Assembly: GCA_904394685.1 (NCBI GenBank)
Contig: CAJFNK010000051.1
Location: 1 to 47,898 of the forward strand
Direction: 5' to 3'
Length of the DNA stretch: 47,898 bases
Source: Candidatus Heritagella gallinarum
Lineage (GTDB): Bacteria; Bacillota; Clostridia; Oscillospirales; Acutalibacteraceae
Both the position numbers and the translations under genes were made by a program. Below the pieces are notes generated by a model, which did no database searches, had not been told where the DNA came from, and was given only the letters and a program-made list of their open reading frames with translations. Within the stretch, counting starts at the first letter, position 1. Every line of letters begins with the position of its first letter. Positions 7,780 through 16,569 of this stretch are shown piece by piece.

Positions 7780-8316
7780 ATGCTGAAATTCTTCTGGACA
7801 AAGAGCACCAGTGTTTGGATGGCATTGGTGTATATTCTGCTTGGGGGCATTCTGCTCTTTTTCCCCTCAATGAGTGCCAGTCTGTTCTGCTGGGGAATTG
7901 GTGGTATGCTGCTCGTCTATGGAGTTATCCATCTGTTCCGATACTGGCAGGCCAAAAAACAGGCCGATGCAGCGGATGGGGAAATGGTAATCGCTTTATT
8001 GCTGGCGATTTTGGGGCTATTATGTATCTCTGTTCCCCGTTTTTTCCTATCGATTCTGCCCTTTATGCTGGGCTTGCTGCTGCTGTTGCTGGGGATATTC
8101 CGTGTCCCGCTGATGCTGGATGTTTTCCAGCGAAAAACTCCACAGCGCTGGTTTTTCCTTGGCGGCACCTTGATTCCTCTGATTTTGGGAATTGTGTTGC
8201 TGTTTAATCCTTTCAAGCTGGTAACCGGACTGATTTCCTTTTTTGGAGTTTGCCTGATTATCAGCGGTGTGCTGGATCTTTCCGGCGTTCTCAGTGAGAA
8301 AAGACACCATTCATAA
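7780..8316 (+). CDS. DUF308 (HdeD-like) membrane protein
   Basis: The 178-residue product has about six closely spaced membrane segments (for example WMALVYILLGGILLFFP and FFLGGTLIPLILGIVLL), in the three-repeat layout of the DUF308/HdeD family. ATG 7780 is preceded by AAAAGGAG with seven-base spacing. HdeD in enterics is linked to acid stress, but in Clostridia the role is unknown. The gene is monocistronic between its own promoter and a terminator at 8339. Confidence 0.8.
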   Translation: MLKFFWTKSTSVWMALVYILLGGILLFFPSMSASLFCWGIGGMLLVYGVIHLFRYWQAKKQADAADGEMVIALLLAILGLLCISVPRFFLSILPFMLGLLLLLLGIFRVPLMLDVFQRKTPQRWFFLGGTLIPLILGIVLLFNPFKLVTGLISFFGVCLIISGVLDLSGVLSEKRHHS

Positions 8317-8338
8317 AAGATAAAGTTAATCAAAATGA

Positions 8339-8387
8339 AAACCGGGCTCTGTCAAGGCTGCTAGTCTTGATAGAATCCGGTTTTTTT
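8339..8387 (+). terminator. Intrinsic terminator after the DUF308 gene
   Basis: A long imperfect hairpin (AACCGG...TCAAG paired with CTTGA...CCGGTT) followed by seven T. It sits between convergent genes and may also stop spmA-spmB transcripts. Confidence 0.8.
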
Positions 8388-8394
8388 GGCTATT

Positions 8395-8919
8395 TCAAGT
8401 TGGGAAGCACCACAGCACCACTGCCGCTGAAGCAGCCATTGACATCAGATCGCCGGTGAGAGCGCTGGGAATTGTCCATCGGGTTTTCCGGATATTCACC
8501 GCTCCATAATAGACCGCTACTGCATAAAAAGTTGTTTCGGTACTGCCCATCAACACCGAAATTACCCGCCCGGCAAAGCTATCGGGGGATATCGTCTGAA
8601 AAAGGGAAGCGGCCAACGCTGTACTTCCGCTGCCTGAAAAAGGGCGAAGCAAGGCCAGCGGCAGCGCTTCTACCGGAAACCCGCTCCATGATATCAGAGG
8701 TGACAGCAGATGTGATACCAAGTCTAATGCTCCGGATGCACTGAGCATGGTGACCCCCATCAACAGCCCCACCAATGTGGGAAGAATCGATATACTGGAG
8801 CGCAGCCCCTCTTTGGCGCCGTCTAGGAAAGCGTCAAAAACCGGAACACGTCGAATGGTTCCAAACAGCACAATCACCACTACGGCTGCCGGAAGAATCC
8901 ATGTTCCGAGCTTATCCAC
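8395..8919 (-). CDS. spmB: Spore maturation protein B
   Basis: The 174-residue membrane protein resembles SpmB: an N-terminal hydrophobic segment, the ILPTLVGLLMGVTM helix, RPFSGSGSTALAA and MGSTETTFYAVAVYYG, the last two being hallmark nucleoside-recognition (Gate) motifs. In Bacillus, SpmA and SpmB are needed for full dehydration of the spore core. I chose GTG 8919 with GAGGGGGAAGG upstream; the longer frame to 8958 would overlap spmA by 47 bases. As chosen it overlaps spmA by eight bases. Confidence 0.88.
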   Translation of the reverse strand: MDKLGTWILPAAVVVIVLFGTIRRVPVFDAFLDGAKEGLRSSISILPTLVGLLMGVTMLSASGALDLVSHLLSPLISWSGFPVEALPLALLRPFSGSGSTALAASLFQTISPDSFAGRVISVLMGSTETTFYAVAVYYGAVNIRKTRWTIPSALTGDLMSMAASAAVVLWCFPT

Positions 8920-9499
8920 GGTGCCTTCCCCCTCTCTCCAAAATAAAACACATACCAAGTGCCGCCGTCAATGCCGCTGCCGATACCAGCCAGACAGCCG
9001 GGGTGATGTCAAAAGGAGATTGACTTCCATACTGAGCACGCAGGGTGGCAATATAGGTAGGAATCAGCTGGATAGAGGCGGTATTCAGCACCACAAACCG
9101 GATCATGGAACGATTGGGCAAAGAGCCGGTTGGTTTTTCCTTGACCATGGCTTTCATAGCGGCGATTCCCAGCGGAGTGGCGGCATTCCCAAGGCCCAAA
9201 AGATTCGCCGTAATATTCAGGCTCACTGCCTGAATCGCCTCGCCCCCTGCGGCGCAATCTGGAAATAGACGACGGGTAATTGGACGGAGAAAATTGGCAA
9301 GCAAAGCGGTTGCCCCGCTCTTTTCGGCAATCTTCAAAAGACCAGTCCAGGCGCACATCATCCCCGCCATGGAGAGGGTTAATTCCACGGCCTGTCGGCT
9401 TCCTGCCAGCACTGCCTGTGATAGTTCCTGCATCCTGCCGGTAACTACCGCACAAAAAAAGCTGAGCAAAACCATTCCCGCCCATATCCTGTTCAGCAT
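8912..9499 (-). CDS. spmA: Spore maturation protein A
   Basis: The 195-residue integral membrane protein matches SpmA: GMMCAWTGLLKIAEKSG, NITANLLGLGNAATPLGIAAM and FVVLNTASIQLIPT are characteristic Gate-type motifs. It acts with SpmB in the spore maturation membrane system. RBS AAGGTGGG lies ahead of the ATG. It is the first gene of a two-gene operon, divergent from abrB across 229 bases. Confidence 0.9.
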   Translation of the reverse strand: MLNRIWAGMVLLSFFCAVVTGRMQELSQAVLAGSRQAVELTLSMAGMMCAWTGLLKIAEKSGATALLANFLRPITRRLFPDCAAGGEAIQAVSLNITANLLGLGNAATPLGIAAMKAMVKEKPTGSLPNRSMIRFVVLNTASIQLIPTYIATLRAQYGSQSPFDITPAVWLVSAAALTAALGMCFILERGGRHRG

Positions 9500-9623
9500 A
9501 TTCCCACCTTCTTTCTGCTTTTATTCATATGCGTCCTGTGTAAAATGAGAACCTTTCTGTCCATAGAGGCAAAATGAAATTGTGTCCAGTTCCTGAACTT
9601 TTTTTGATACTTTCTCATACGCA

Positions 9624-9652
9624 TTGACAGAACTGGCAAAAAAAGGTATCCT
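9624..9652 (+). promoter_or_regulatory. Promoter of the AbrB-like gene
   Basis: TTGACA (9624-9629), 17-base spacer, TATCCT (9647-9652). It lies in the spmA/abrB intergenic region (9500-9728), in which I see no gene. Confidence 0.75.
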
Positions 9653-9728
9653 AAAAATAGTATTTCGACAAGTTTTTTCGCCTTTTGCCAAAGCAGCAAA
9701 AGGCCAATGGAAAGAGGGAAAGAAAAGA

Positions 9729-9980
9729 ATGAAAGCTACTGGAATTGTACGCTCAATCGACAACATGGGGCGGCTGGTACTGCCCATCGAGCTTCGTAAA
9801 ATGATGAAACTCGGAGAAAAAGACCAGGTTGAAATCTTTACTGCGGGGAATACTATTGTGTTGAAAAAATACGCTCCCTGCTGTACCTTTTGTCAAAGCA
9901 CAGAAGACCTCACTTCGTTTAAGGGGCAAAACGTTTGTGCAAAATGTATCCAGAAGCTCTCTATCCTGGCAGAAGAATAA
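9729..9980 (+). CDS. AbrB/SpoVT-family transition-state regulator with a four-cysteine tail
   Basis: The 83-residue product starts with a classic AbrB swapped-hairpin DNA-binding domain (GIVRSIDNMGRLVLPIELRK, residues 5-24). The tail has Cys51/52, Cys55, Cys70 and Cys73 in two CxxC pairs, like a small zinc knuckle. AbrB proteins repress stationary-phase and sporulation genes in Firmicutes. ATG 9729 follows AGAGGGA. The gene is read from its own sigma-A-type promoter and is divergent from spmA. It may share a transcript with the dipeptidase gene 39 bases downstream. Target genes are unknown. Confidence 0.85.
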   Translation: MKATGIVRSIDNMGRLVLPIELRKMMKLGEKDQVEIFTAGNTIVLKKYAPCCTFCQSTEDLTSFKGQNVCAKCIQKLSILAEE

Positions 9981-10019
9981 CTGCCCTATCCAATTTTGTT
10001 TTGAAAGGCCGTGTTACAA

Positions 10020-11405
10020 ATGAATTCTACACTTCAATTTGGTCATCATATCGACGCTTACCGTGAGGATATGCTCCGGGATCTGGCTGCTCTGATTGCG
10101 ATTCCTTCTGTTGCTTCTGAGCCAGAAGGCAACTATCCTTTTGGCCGTGAAAGTGCACGGGCGCTGGAACTGGCTTTGGGAATCGCTGAAAAAATGGGGC
10201 TTTCTACCTATAATGCCGACTACTATGCAGGACATGCAGAATACGGCGAAGGGGAAGAAATTGCAGCGGTACTTGCACATGTCGATGTTGTTCCCGCTGG
10301 AGAAGGCTGGGACAGTGACCCATTTACCCTGACACAAAAGGGCGATCTTCTCTTTGGGCGTGGCACTGCTGATGACAAAGGCGAAGCAATTGCCGCACTC
10401 TATGCCCTGAAAGCATTGAAAGACGCTGGCGTTGTGGGAAAACGCCGTCTGCGTGTGATTCTTGGTGCAGGAGAAGAAGTGGGTATGGATGATCTGCCCC
10501 ACTATTTCTCCAAACAGCCTATGCCGCAATATGCGTTTACGCCAGATGCTGAATATGGAATCTGTAACCGTGAAAAAGGGATTCTGCGAATCCGTATTGA
10601 AGGCCCTGCTTCTTCGGTTGTGGACGATTTCCAGGGCGGCAGCGTAGTCAACGCTGTGCCGGATCGTGCGAATGTGATTCTTCACTGCCCGTTAGAGCAG
10701 GCCAAAGCACTCTCTGAGTCCTCTGTTCCCGGTCGCTTTGAGTTCTCTGTTACGGAGAAAGGGCTGGAAATCTTCTCTCGTGGTACTGCTGTTCATGCCA
10801 TGCAACCCGATAAAGGCTTTAACGCCGTTTCCCATGCAATTCAGCTATTGGGCAGCGTGTTCTCCAAAGAAGAACTGGGCGGTTTCCTCGCCTTCCTGAA
10901 CCGTTTTGTGGGCTGTGAAACCAACGGCACTTCTCTTGGAATCGCCTGTGAAGACGAACCCTCCGGTTCTCTCACCTGTAATCTCGGCCTGCTGCATCTA
11001 AACAGTGAAAAAGGCGAAGCCTGCTTTGATATCCGCTACCCGGTTACTGCCGACAGTGAAACCATCATTCAGGCTTTCCGCAGCTGTGCCGAAAAAGCCG
11101 GAATGAAATTCACCGTGATGGAGCATACTCCTGCTCTTTATCTGCCGGCTGACAGCCCGTTCATTCACCTTTTGCAGAACTCTTATACAGCAGTCACCGG
11201 GAAACCCTGTGAGCTTTATGCTACCGGCGGCGGTACCTATGCCCGTGCTGTTTGTGGGCGTGGCGTAGCGTTTGGCCCCCTGTTCCCGGATGAGCCTGAC
11301 CGTGGGCTGCACAACGCCAACGAGCATATCGATATCAACCGCTATATGGAGCATGCCCGAATCTGCCTGGAAGCTATGTATCGTATGCTGACGGAAGAAA
11401 TCTGA
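10020..11405 (+). CDS. M20-family dipeptidase (PepV/Sapep type)
   Basis: The 461-residue metallopeptidase has the M20 zinc-site motifs in order: AHVDVVPAGEGW, GRGTADDKGEA, GAGEEVGMDD and DAEYGICNREKG, and a closing HNANEHID. The length and the EVGMDDLPHYF variant point to the PepV/Sapep dipeptidase branch, which hydrolyses dipeptides including beta-Ala or D-residue-containing ones, in the cytoplasm. ATG 10020 is preferred over GTG 10011 because AAAGG is better spaced. A terminator follows at 11421. Confidence 0.9.
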   Translation: MNSTLQFGHHIDAYREDMLRDLAALIAIPSVASEPEGNYPFGRESARALELALGIAEKMGLSTYNADYYAGHAEYGEGEEIAAVLAHVDVVPAGEGWDSDPFTLTQKGDLLFGRGTADDKGEAIAALYALKALKDAGVVGKRRLRVILGAGEEVGMDDLPHYFSKQPMPQYAFTPDAEYGICNREKGILRIRIEGPASSVVDDFQGGSVVNAVPDRANVILHCPLEQAKALSESSVPGRFEFSVTEKGLEIFSRGTAVHAMQPDKGFNAVSHAIQLLGSVFSKEELGGFLAFLNRFVGCETNGTSLGIACEDEPSGSLTCNLGLLHLNSEKGEACFDIRYPVTADSETIIQAFRSCAEKAGMKFTVMEHTPALYLPADSPFIHLLQNSYTAVTGKPCELYATGGGTYARAVCGRGVAFGPLFPDEPDRGLHNANEHIDINRYMEHARICLEAMYRMLTEEI

Positions 11406-11420
11406 TCATTCTGGTGATAG

Positions 11421-11457
11421 AGGAAAGCACCGCTAAACTGCTGCGGTGCTTCCTTTT
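11421..11457 (+). terminator. Intrinsic terminator after the dipeptidase gene
   Basis: Hairpin AAGCACCGC / GCGGTGCTT followed by CCTTTTGCTTT. Confidence 0.8.
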
Positions 11458-11525
11458 GCTTTATGAATATTTTCCGGTTTTTCCCATATAGTTACTGTGG
11501 AAACCTGTTGAAAGGATGTGCCCAT

Positions 11526-12521
11526 ATGAACTCTATTCCCTTTTTTATCAGCTCCCACAGCTCACGGGGCTTTGTTTCTTTTTATGACGAAAACTATGCT
11601 TCTCTTTCTACCAAAATTGTCCTCACCGGCTGGCCGCAACAGCAGGCGACACAGCTCCTTGAAGCTATTGAATCAGCTGCACTGAAAAAAGAAGTGCCGG
11701 TATGGAAGATTCTGCACTCCCTTGATGCCAGCATAGAGGGCATTATTTTGCCCCAGCAATCTGCTGGCATATTTTTCAGCCGCCCATGGGATAACGCTCT
11801 CTCCGATGGTACTGCCTTGACTGCCGCCTATCAGCCTGTCCGTCAGTATTTGGAAGAGGCGCACCATCATTTTGCAGCCGCTCTGCCAATTCACGATCAA
11901 TGGGAAGCGATTTATATTCAGAACATGGATTATCAGGCACTGGATCAGTTGACAGAAAAAACTGTTTCTTCGCTGTTATCAAAAGGAGCGGGCGGGGAAT
12001 CCGGTACCAATCGGATGCGCTTTTTGGGAGCCGCTACCAAAGACGGCAGTGTTGATGTCATCGACGAAATCACCAGTGGGCTTGAAAAGCGGATATTTAT
12101 TAAGGGAAGACCCGGCACCGGAAAATCCACTTTTCTGAAAAAGCTGCGGGCAGCCGCAAATGAGTCAGGCTGGGATACAGAAGAATATCGCTGTGCATTT
12201 GACCCGAACAGTGCCGACATGGTGGTCATTCGCAAAATGGGGCTCTGTTTCTTTGACAGCACGGCTCCTCACGAACATTTCCCAAGCCGGCCCGGCGACG
12301 AAATTCTGGATATCTATGAAGCGGCTGTGGCTCCCGGCACCGATGAACGATATGAATCCGAGTTGAAAAAGATCGCCGCCGATTATAAAAACGAAATCCG
12401 TCAGGCGACAGCTGCTTTACACTCAGCATATGAGGCTTGGAACCATGTTACACAAACTGCTGATTGGGATGAAGACGCTATCGAAAAAGAAAAACAGCGT
12501 ATTTTCTCTATTTTGTTTTGA
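11526..12521 (+). CDS. PRK06851-type ATP-binding protein with one degenerate P-loop
   Basis: The 331-residue product resembles the clostridial PRK06851 family, which has two P-loop NTPase halves. The second half is intact: IKGRPGTGKSTFLKKL (residues 192-207), FDPNSADMVVI and FDSTAPHEHFPSRPGDEI. The first half keeps the fold signature SSRGFVSFYD but its Walker A position reads LTGWPQQQATQLL (33-45), lacking the GKS/T. ATG 11526 follows AAAGGATG; a longer frame from 11463 overlaps the previous terminator. Cellular role unknown. The C-terminal ~60 residues are charged and helical. Confidence 0.75.
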   Translation: MNSIPFFISSHSSRGFVSFYDENYASLSTKIVLTGWPQQQATQLLEAIESAALKKEVPVWKILHSLDASIEGIILPQQSAGIFFSRPWDNALSDGTALTAAYQPVRQYLEEAHHHFAAALPIHDQWEAIYIQNMDYQALDQLTEKTVSSLLSKGAGGESGTNRMRFLGAATKDGSVDVIDEITSGLEKRIFIKGRPGTGKSTFLKKLRAAANESGWDTEEYRCAFDPNSADMVVIRKMGLCFFDSTAPHEHFPSRPGDEILDIYEAAVAPGTDERYESELKKIAADYKNEIRQATAALHSAYEAWNHVTQTADWDEDAIEKEKQRIFSILF

Positions 12522-12535
12522 AATTATAATATGGA

Positions 12536-12578
12536 GCAAAAGAGGAACCGGCTTTGACACCGGTTCCTCTTTTGCTTT
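12536..12578. terminator. Bidirectional terminator between convergent genes
   Basis: GCAAAAGAGGAACCGG paired with CCGGTTCCTCTTTTGC around an eight-base loop, with T/A-rich flanks on both sides. It serves the PRK06851-type gene and the MATE gene. Confidence 0.85.
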
Positions 12579-12588
12579 TCAATTATTA

Positions 12589-13992
12589 TTATTCCGTTAC
12601 CTCAGTAGCTCCCGTCACCGCTTTATTACGCCATTTTCCACGGCGATAGCAGAAATAGGTAATTAACGCACCCATGACCCAAGAAATCAAAAGAGAAATA
12701 TACAGGCAATCCGGGTTGCCATTCGGCCATGCTTCCGAACGGGTAAAGTAGGCGATACCATATGCAATCGGCACACGAATCACCACGGTTGTGATAAATG
12801 AAATCCACATGGGGGTCATCGTGTCGCCTGCTCCACGCATAACGCCGGAAAGCCCCTGTGTCACCGACATGGCGATATAGCCAACTGCCAGGATACACAT
12901 CATATGAAAGCCCATATCTACAATCGCCTGTGTATTGGTAAACCATCCCATCAGGATACGGCCAAAGAGCAAAATCACTACCGTTAGCGCTGCCGATACG
13001 ATCAATCCCAAAATAGTTCCTGCCTTGGTTCCCTCATGAACACGATCCAGCTTTCCGGCGCCGATATTCTGCCCGGAATAAGTCGTCATAGCCGTTCCAA
13101 AGGTAAAGTTTGGCATCATGGCAAATCCATCCACACGCATGACAATAATGCTGGCGGTGATAACCATGGGGCCGAATGAATTGGTAAGGGACTGCACTAC
13201 AATCGCTGCCAGAGAGAAGATGGCCTGTGCCAGCCCGGAAGGAAGCCCCAGCTTGGTGAGACGCAGGACCAAATCACGATGCAGTTTGAGAGAAGATTTC
13301 GGTACCTGAACAATCTGCTTCATATGTAATAGACGCAGCAGGCACAGCACGCCGGAAACAATCTGGGAAATGCTGGTAGCAATCGCAACACCCGCTACAC
13401 CCCAGTGAAAATTGATGACAAACACCAAATCGAGTACGATGTTGAGCAAACAGGCAATAATCAAATAGACCAGCGGCATAAAGGAATCCCCAAGGCCACG
13501 CAGCACACCTGCAAGAATATTGTAGCCCGCAATCCCGATAATTCCCAAAAAGATAATAATCAGATACGAACAGGAATCGTCATAAATCTCTTTTGGCGTA
13601 TTGAGCATCGTCATCAGCGGATGGGTAACTAATGGCCCCACAACCATGATAAAAATCGATGACAACACCGTTAACGTAATCGTATTACCAACGGTAATGG
13701 AAAGCAATTGATGCTGCCTTGCCCCAAAATACTGGGACACCATAATGGTAGCACCCGTTGCGATTCCCATAAACAGCACCAACAGCAGATTCAAAACAGG
13801 CCCGCTGGCTCCCACGGCCGCCAAAGCGTTATCCGACACATATTTTCCCACTACGATAGAGTCCACCGTATTATAGAGCTGCTGCGCCAGATTTCCAATC
13901 AAAAGCGGGACAGAAAACTGGATCAACCCTCGCATGGGCTTTCCCTGTGTTAAATCCTGTGTACCAAAAAAGGCCGCAATTTTCCCAGCCAT
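12589..13992 (-). CDS. MATE-family multidrug/toxin exporter
   Basis: The 467-residue protein with about twelve membrane segments carries MATE repeats: FSVPLLIGNLAQQLYNTVDSI and ALAAVGASGPV near the N-terminus, GIATGATIMVSQYFGA, and GTAMTTYSGQNIGAGK in the second half. It resembles the NorM/DinF-type branch that exports cations or drugs by Na+ or H+ antiport. RBS GAGGAGGA precedes the ATG. It appears monocistronic; substrate unknown. Confidence 0.9.
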   Translation of the reverse strand: MAGKIAAFFGTQDLTQGKPMRGLIQFSVPLLIGNLAQQLYNTVDSIVVGKYVSDNALAAVGASGPVLNLLLVLFMGIATGATIMVSQYFGARQHQLLSITVGNTITLTVLSSIFIMVVGPLVTHPLMTMLNTPKEIYDDSCSYLIIIFLGIIGIAGYNILAGVLRGLGDSFMPLVYLIIACLLNIVLDLVFVINFHWGVAGVAIATSISQIVSGVLCLLRLLHMKQIVQVPKSSLKLHRDLVLRLTKLGLPSGLAQAIFSLAAIVVQSLTNSFGPMVITASIIVMRVDGFAMMPNFTFGTAMTTYSGQNIGAGKLDRVHEGTKAGTILGLIVSAALTVVILLFGRILMGWFTNTQAIVDMGFHMMCILAVGYIAMSVTQGLSGVMRGAGDTMTPMWISFITTVVIRVPIAYGIAYFTRSEAWPNGNPDCLYISLLISWVMGALITYFCYRRGKWRNKAVTGATEVTE

Positions 13993-14057
13993 TTTTCATC
14001 CTCCTCTTTCATCTCCTGAGCGGTATCCTTCCAGAACACTTTTCTTTTTTAAGTTTC

Positions 14058-14196
14058 TAGGGGCTATCTGAAAAGTCGAAATTATCGTCTTTTCCTACAA
14101 TCAAGGTCAGCTACTGCGTTAAAAATCGTTTTTGCCTTGTATCTGCCTATTGCTTGTAGAAAATTCTTCAATTTCTTTGTTTTCAGAAACGCCCTA
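14058..14196 (-). repeat. MITE-like interspersed repeat, copy B (139 bases, short form)
   Basis: Bounded by TAGGGGCTATCTGAAAAG on one side and TTTTCAGAAACGCCCTA on the other, imperfect terminal inverted repeats with TA at each tip. On the reverse strand it aligns with copy C (33425-33589) but lacks a 26-27-base internal hairpin block. It codes for no protein. With the terminator at 14244 it fills the gene-free stretch 13993-14294. Confidence 0.88.
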
Positions 14197-14243
14197 AAAA
14201 GTTACCAGCCCATTCTACCACAGATATTTTTTTCTGACAAGCG

Positions 14244-14281
14244 CAAAAACGGCTGCCCGGCAAAACAGGCAGCCGTTTTTT
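14244..14281 (-). terminator. Intrinsic terminator of prfB
   Basis: AAAACGGCTGCC paired with GGCAGCCGTTTT, 14 bases after the prfB stop on the minus strand. Confidence 0.82.
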
Positions 14282-14294
14282 ATAAAATACAAAC

Positions 14295-15422
14295 TCAGTC
14301 AATCGTATCGGTAATGGCATCCAGACTGCCAGCCTTCAAATAGGCATTGATAAATCCGTCCAAATCGCCATCCATCACCGCATTAATGTTGCCGGATTCA
14401 AAGCCGGTGCGATGATCCTTTACCAAAGTGTAGGGCATAAACACATAGGAACGGATCTGGCTGCCCCAGGCGATTTCTTTCTGCTCGCCCTTAATATCGC
14501 TGATCTTATCCAGATGTTCACGCTCTTTAATCTCAATCAACTTGGATTTCAACATACGCATAGCCACATCACGGTTCTGATACTGGCTGCGTTCCACCTG
14601 ACAGGCCACTACGATTCCGGTAGGAATATGGGTCAAGCGAACAGCCGATGAAGTTTTATTAACCTTCTGTCCGCCTGCACCGCTGGCACGATACACATCC
14701 ATCTTGATATCCGCAGGATCAATTTCCACTTCGATGGTATCATCAATTTCCGGCATAACTTCCAACGAGGCAAAAGACGTGTGACGGCGCCCGGAGGAGT
14801 CAAACGGAGATACACGAACCAGACGATGAACGCCCGCCTCGCTCTTTAAAAATCCGTATGCGTTTTCGCCCTCTACCAGAATGGAAGCGCTCTTGAGTCC
14901 AGCTTCTTCACCGTCAAGGTAATCAAGCGTCTTAACCTGGAATCCATGACGCTCGCCCCAACGGTTATACATACGATACAACATCTCCGCCCAGTCCTGT
15001 GCCTCTGTGCCGCCTGCACCCGCATGGAAGGTGAGAATTGCATTTTTGCCGTCATATTCACCGGTGAGCAGAGTGGTCAGACGAATTGCTTCCAGGCTTT
15101 CTTTGAATTTTTCAAGTTCTTCCTGTGCTTCCGGCAGGATCGATAAATCCTCTGCCTCATCGCCCATCTCTGCCAGCGCCATAGTATCGTCAAACTGGCC
15201 GCAAAGCTTGTTGTAGCTCTCCACTTTACTTTTGAGAGCGCTGGTTCTTTGCAGGACTTTTTGTGTATTCTCAAGGTCATCCCAAAATCCCGGAGCGGCA
15301 GCCTGCTGCTCCAGCTTTTCGATTTCTTCTTTTGTCTTTTCAAGCCCCAAAGCATCTGCCAAATCACGAAGCTCCGGCTCCAAATCTGTCAGCGCCTGCT
15401 TTACTTCTTCAAATTGCAGCAT
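14295..15422 (-). CDS. prfB: Peptide chain release factor 2
   Basis: The 375-residue protein has the RF2 stop-recognition tripeptide SPF (205-207) and the peptidyl-hydrolysis motif GAGGQ (248-252). It releases chains at UGA and UAA. The frame is continuous from the ATG through LGLEKTKEEIEKLE; the in-frame UGA and programmed +1 frameshift found near codon 25 of many prfB genes is absent. It has its own promoter at 15506 and terminator. Confidence 0.95.
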   Translation of the reverse strand: MLQFEEVKQALTDLEPELRDLADALGLEKTKEEIEKLEQQAAAPGFWDDLENTQKVLQRTSALKSKVESYNKLCGQFDDTMALAEMGDEAEDLSILPEAQEELEKFKESLEAIRLTTLLTGEYDGKNAILTFHAGAGGTEAQDWAEMLYRMYNRWGERHGFQVKTLDYLDGEEAGLKSASILVEGENAYGFLKSEAGVHRLVRVSPFDSSGRRHTSFASLEVMPEIDDTIEVEIDPADIKMDVYRASGAGGQKVNKTSSAVRLTHIPTGIVVACQVERSQYQNRDVAMRMLKSKLIEIKEREHLDKISDIKGEQKEIAWGSQIRSYVFMPYTLVKDHRTGFESGNINAVMDGDLDGFINAYLKAGSLDAITDTID

Positions 15423-15505
15423 AATCCTCTACCTCAGCGTTTCTAATTTAATCCATAACCACTTACTGCTCTGACAACAGTATTTTCTGAATCCTTAACT
15501 GTAAT

Positions 15506-15534
15506 ATTATAGAAGATTTCTGAGAAAAAGTAAA
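15506..15534 (-). promoter_or_regulatory. Promoter of prfB
   Basis: On the minus strand: TTTACT, 17-base spacer, TATAAT (15511-15506). Confidence 0.75.
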
Positions 15535-15555
15535 TACCCGTCCCATTATCTTTAC

Positions 15556-15592
15556 AGACAAAAGGCTGCCTGTAAAAACAGACAGCCTTTGT
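15556..15592 (-). terminator. Hairpin terminator after secF
   Basis: AAAGGCTGTCTGT paired with ACAGGCAGCCTTT around a short T-rich loop, 33 bases past the secF stop; the T tract is weak. Confidence 0.65.
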
Positions 15593-15624
15593 AAGATCAT
15601 TCAAATTTAGAAAACCAGTTCGAA

Positions 15625-16569
15625 TCAGGCAGCTTCCTTCTTCTTTTTCTTGTGGTTCTGCCACATGACATAGAGCGGGCCAGCCAGGCAGACAGAAGAA
15701 TAGCAACCGGTTACGATACCGATCATCATGGGCAGTGCAAAAGTGGTTACAGAAGACAGGCCATAAACCGAGCCGACAATAAATACTACTGCAACTGCCA
15801 GGAAAGTACACACCGAAGTGTTGATGGAACGGGTCAGGGTCTGGTTGATACTGGTATCCATTAGCTCCTCATAGCTGACCTTGGGTCCCAGAATCCGGCG
15901 GTTCTCACGAACACGGTCATATATAACGATGGTATCATTCAAGGAGTAACCCAGAATGGTAAGAACCACTGCGATAAAGTTATCGTCAATCGGGAATCCA
16001 AACACCACAAAGGTGAAGTAAACCATCATAACGTCATGCACCAGTGCGATCACAGCCATCACACCAGCCGACATACCGCCAATCTTGCGGAAACGCAGGG
16101 CCACATAAATCACCAGCAGGATAGCTGCCAATGCAACTGCCACCAGGCACTTTGCAAAGAACTTAGCGCCCATTGTAGGCGGAACAGAAGTGGACTGCAT
16201 GATTTCAAAGGTAGAATCCGGGTAGGCTTCTCCCAGCTTGGAGGCAATCGCTTTCTGTTCATCCAGAGAAATGCCCTCACTACCCGAAAGAGAAATTGTC
16301 AGGCTCTTTTCGGCAGAATCAGTACCGCCAATCGCATCTGTAATGGTAACGGTCACTGCACGTCCAATTGCATCCTCTACCGCCTGGTCAACTGTTTCCT
16401 GATCTACCTCACCGGTATAAGAATACTGCACCAGAGCGCCGCCACGGAAATCAATGTCCAGTTCAACGCCAAAGATCAGGTTGCACAGGAGCCCGATCAC
16501 AAAGAGTCCCAGAGAAATACAGAAAAAGATCTTCCGGTGCTGATAGAATTTGATATTAAACTTCTTCAT
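15625..16569 (-). CDS. secF: Protein translocase subunit SecF
   Basis: The 314-residue membrane protein has the SecF layout: an N-terminal helix, a periplasmic-type domain starting with VELDIDFRGGALVQY, then five membrane helices with GYSLNDTIVIYDRVREN and RSINTSVCTFLAV. It forms SecDF, which uses the ion gradient to pull secreted proteins through SecYEG. Start ATG 16569 overlaps the secD stop by four bases. The tail ends in a Lys-rich stretch. Confidence 0.93.
   Translation of the reverse strand: MKKFNIKFYQHRKIFFCISLGLFVIGLLCNLIFGVELDIDFRGGALVQYSYTGEVDQETVDQAVEDAIGRAVTVTITDAIGGTDSAEKSLTISLSGSEGISLDEQKAIASKLGEAYPDSTFEIMQSTSVPPTMGAKFFAKCLVAVALAAILLVIYVALRFRKIGGMSAGVMAVIALVHDVMMVYFTFVVFGFPIDDNFIAVVLTILGYSLNDTIVIYDRVRENRRILGPKVSYEELMDTSINQTLTRSINTSVCTFLAVAVVFIVGSVYGLSSVTTFALPMMIGIVTGCYSSVCLAGPLYVMWQNHKKKKKEAA

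Noticed and set aside
14295-15422. Programmed +1 frameshift in prfB
   Set aside because: The frame is continuous from the start codon; no in-frame TGA near codon 25 is present.
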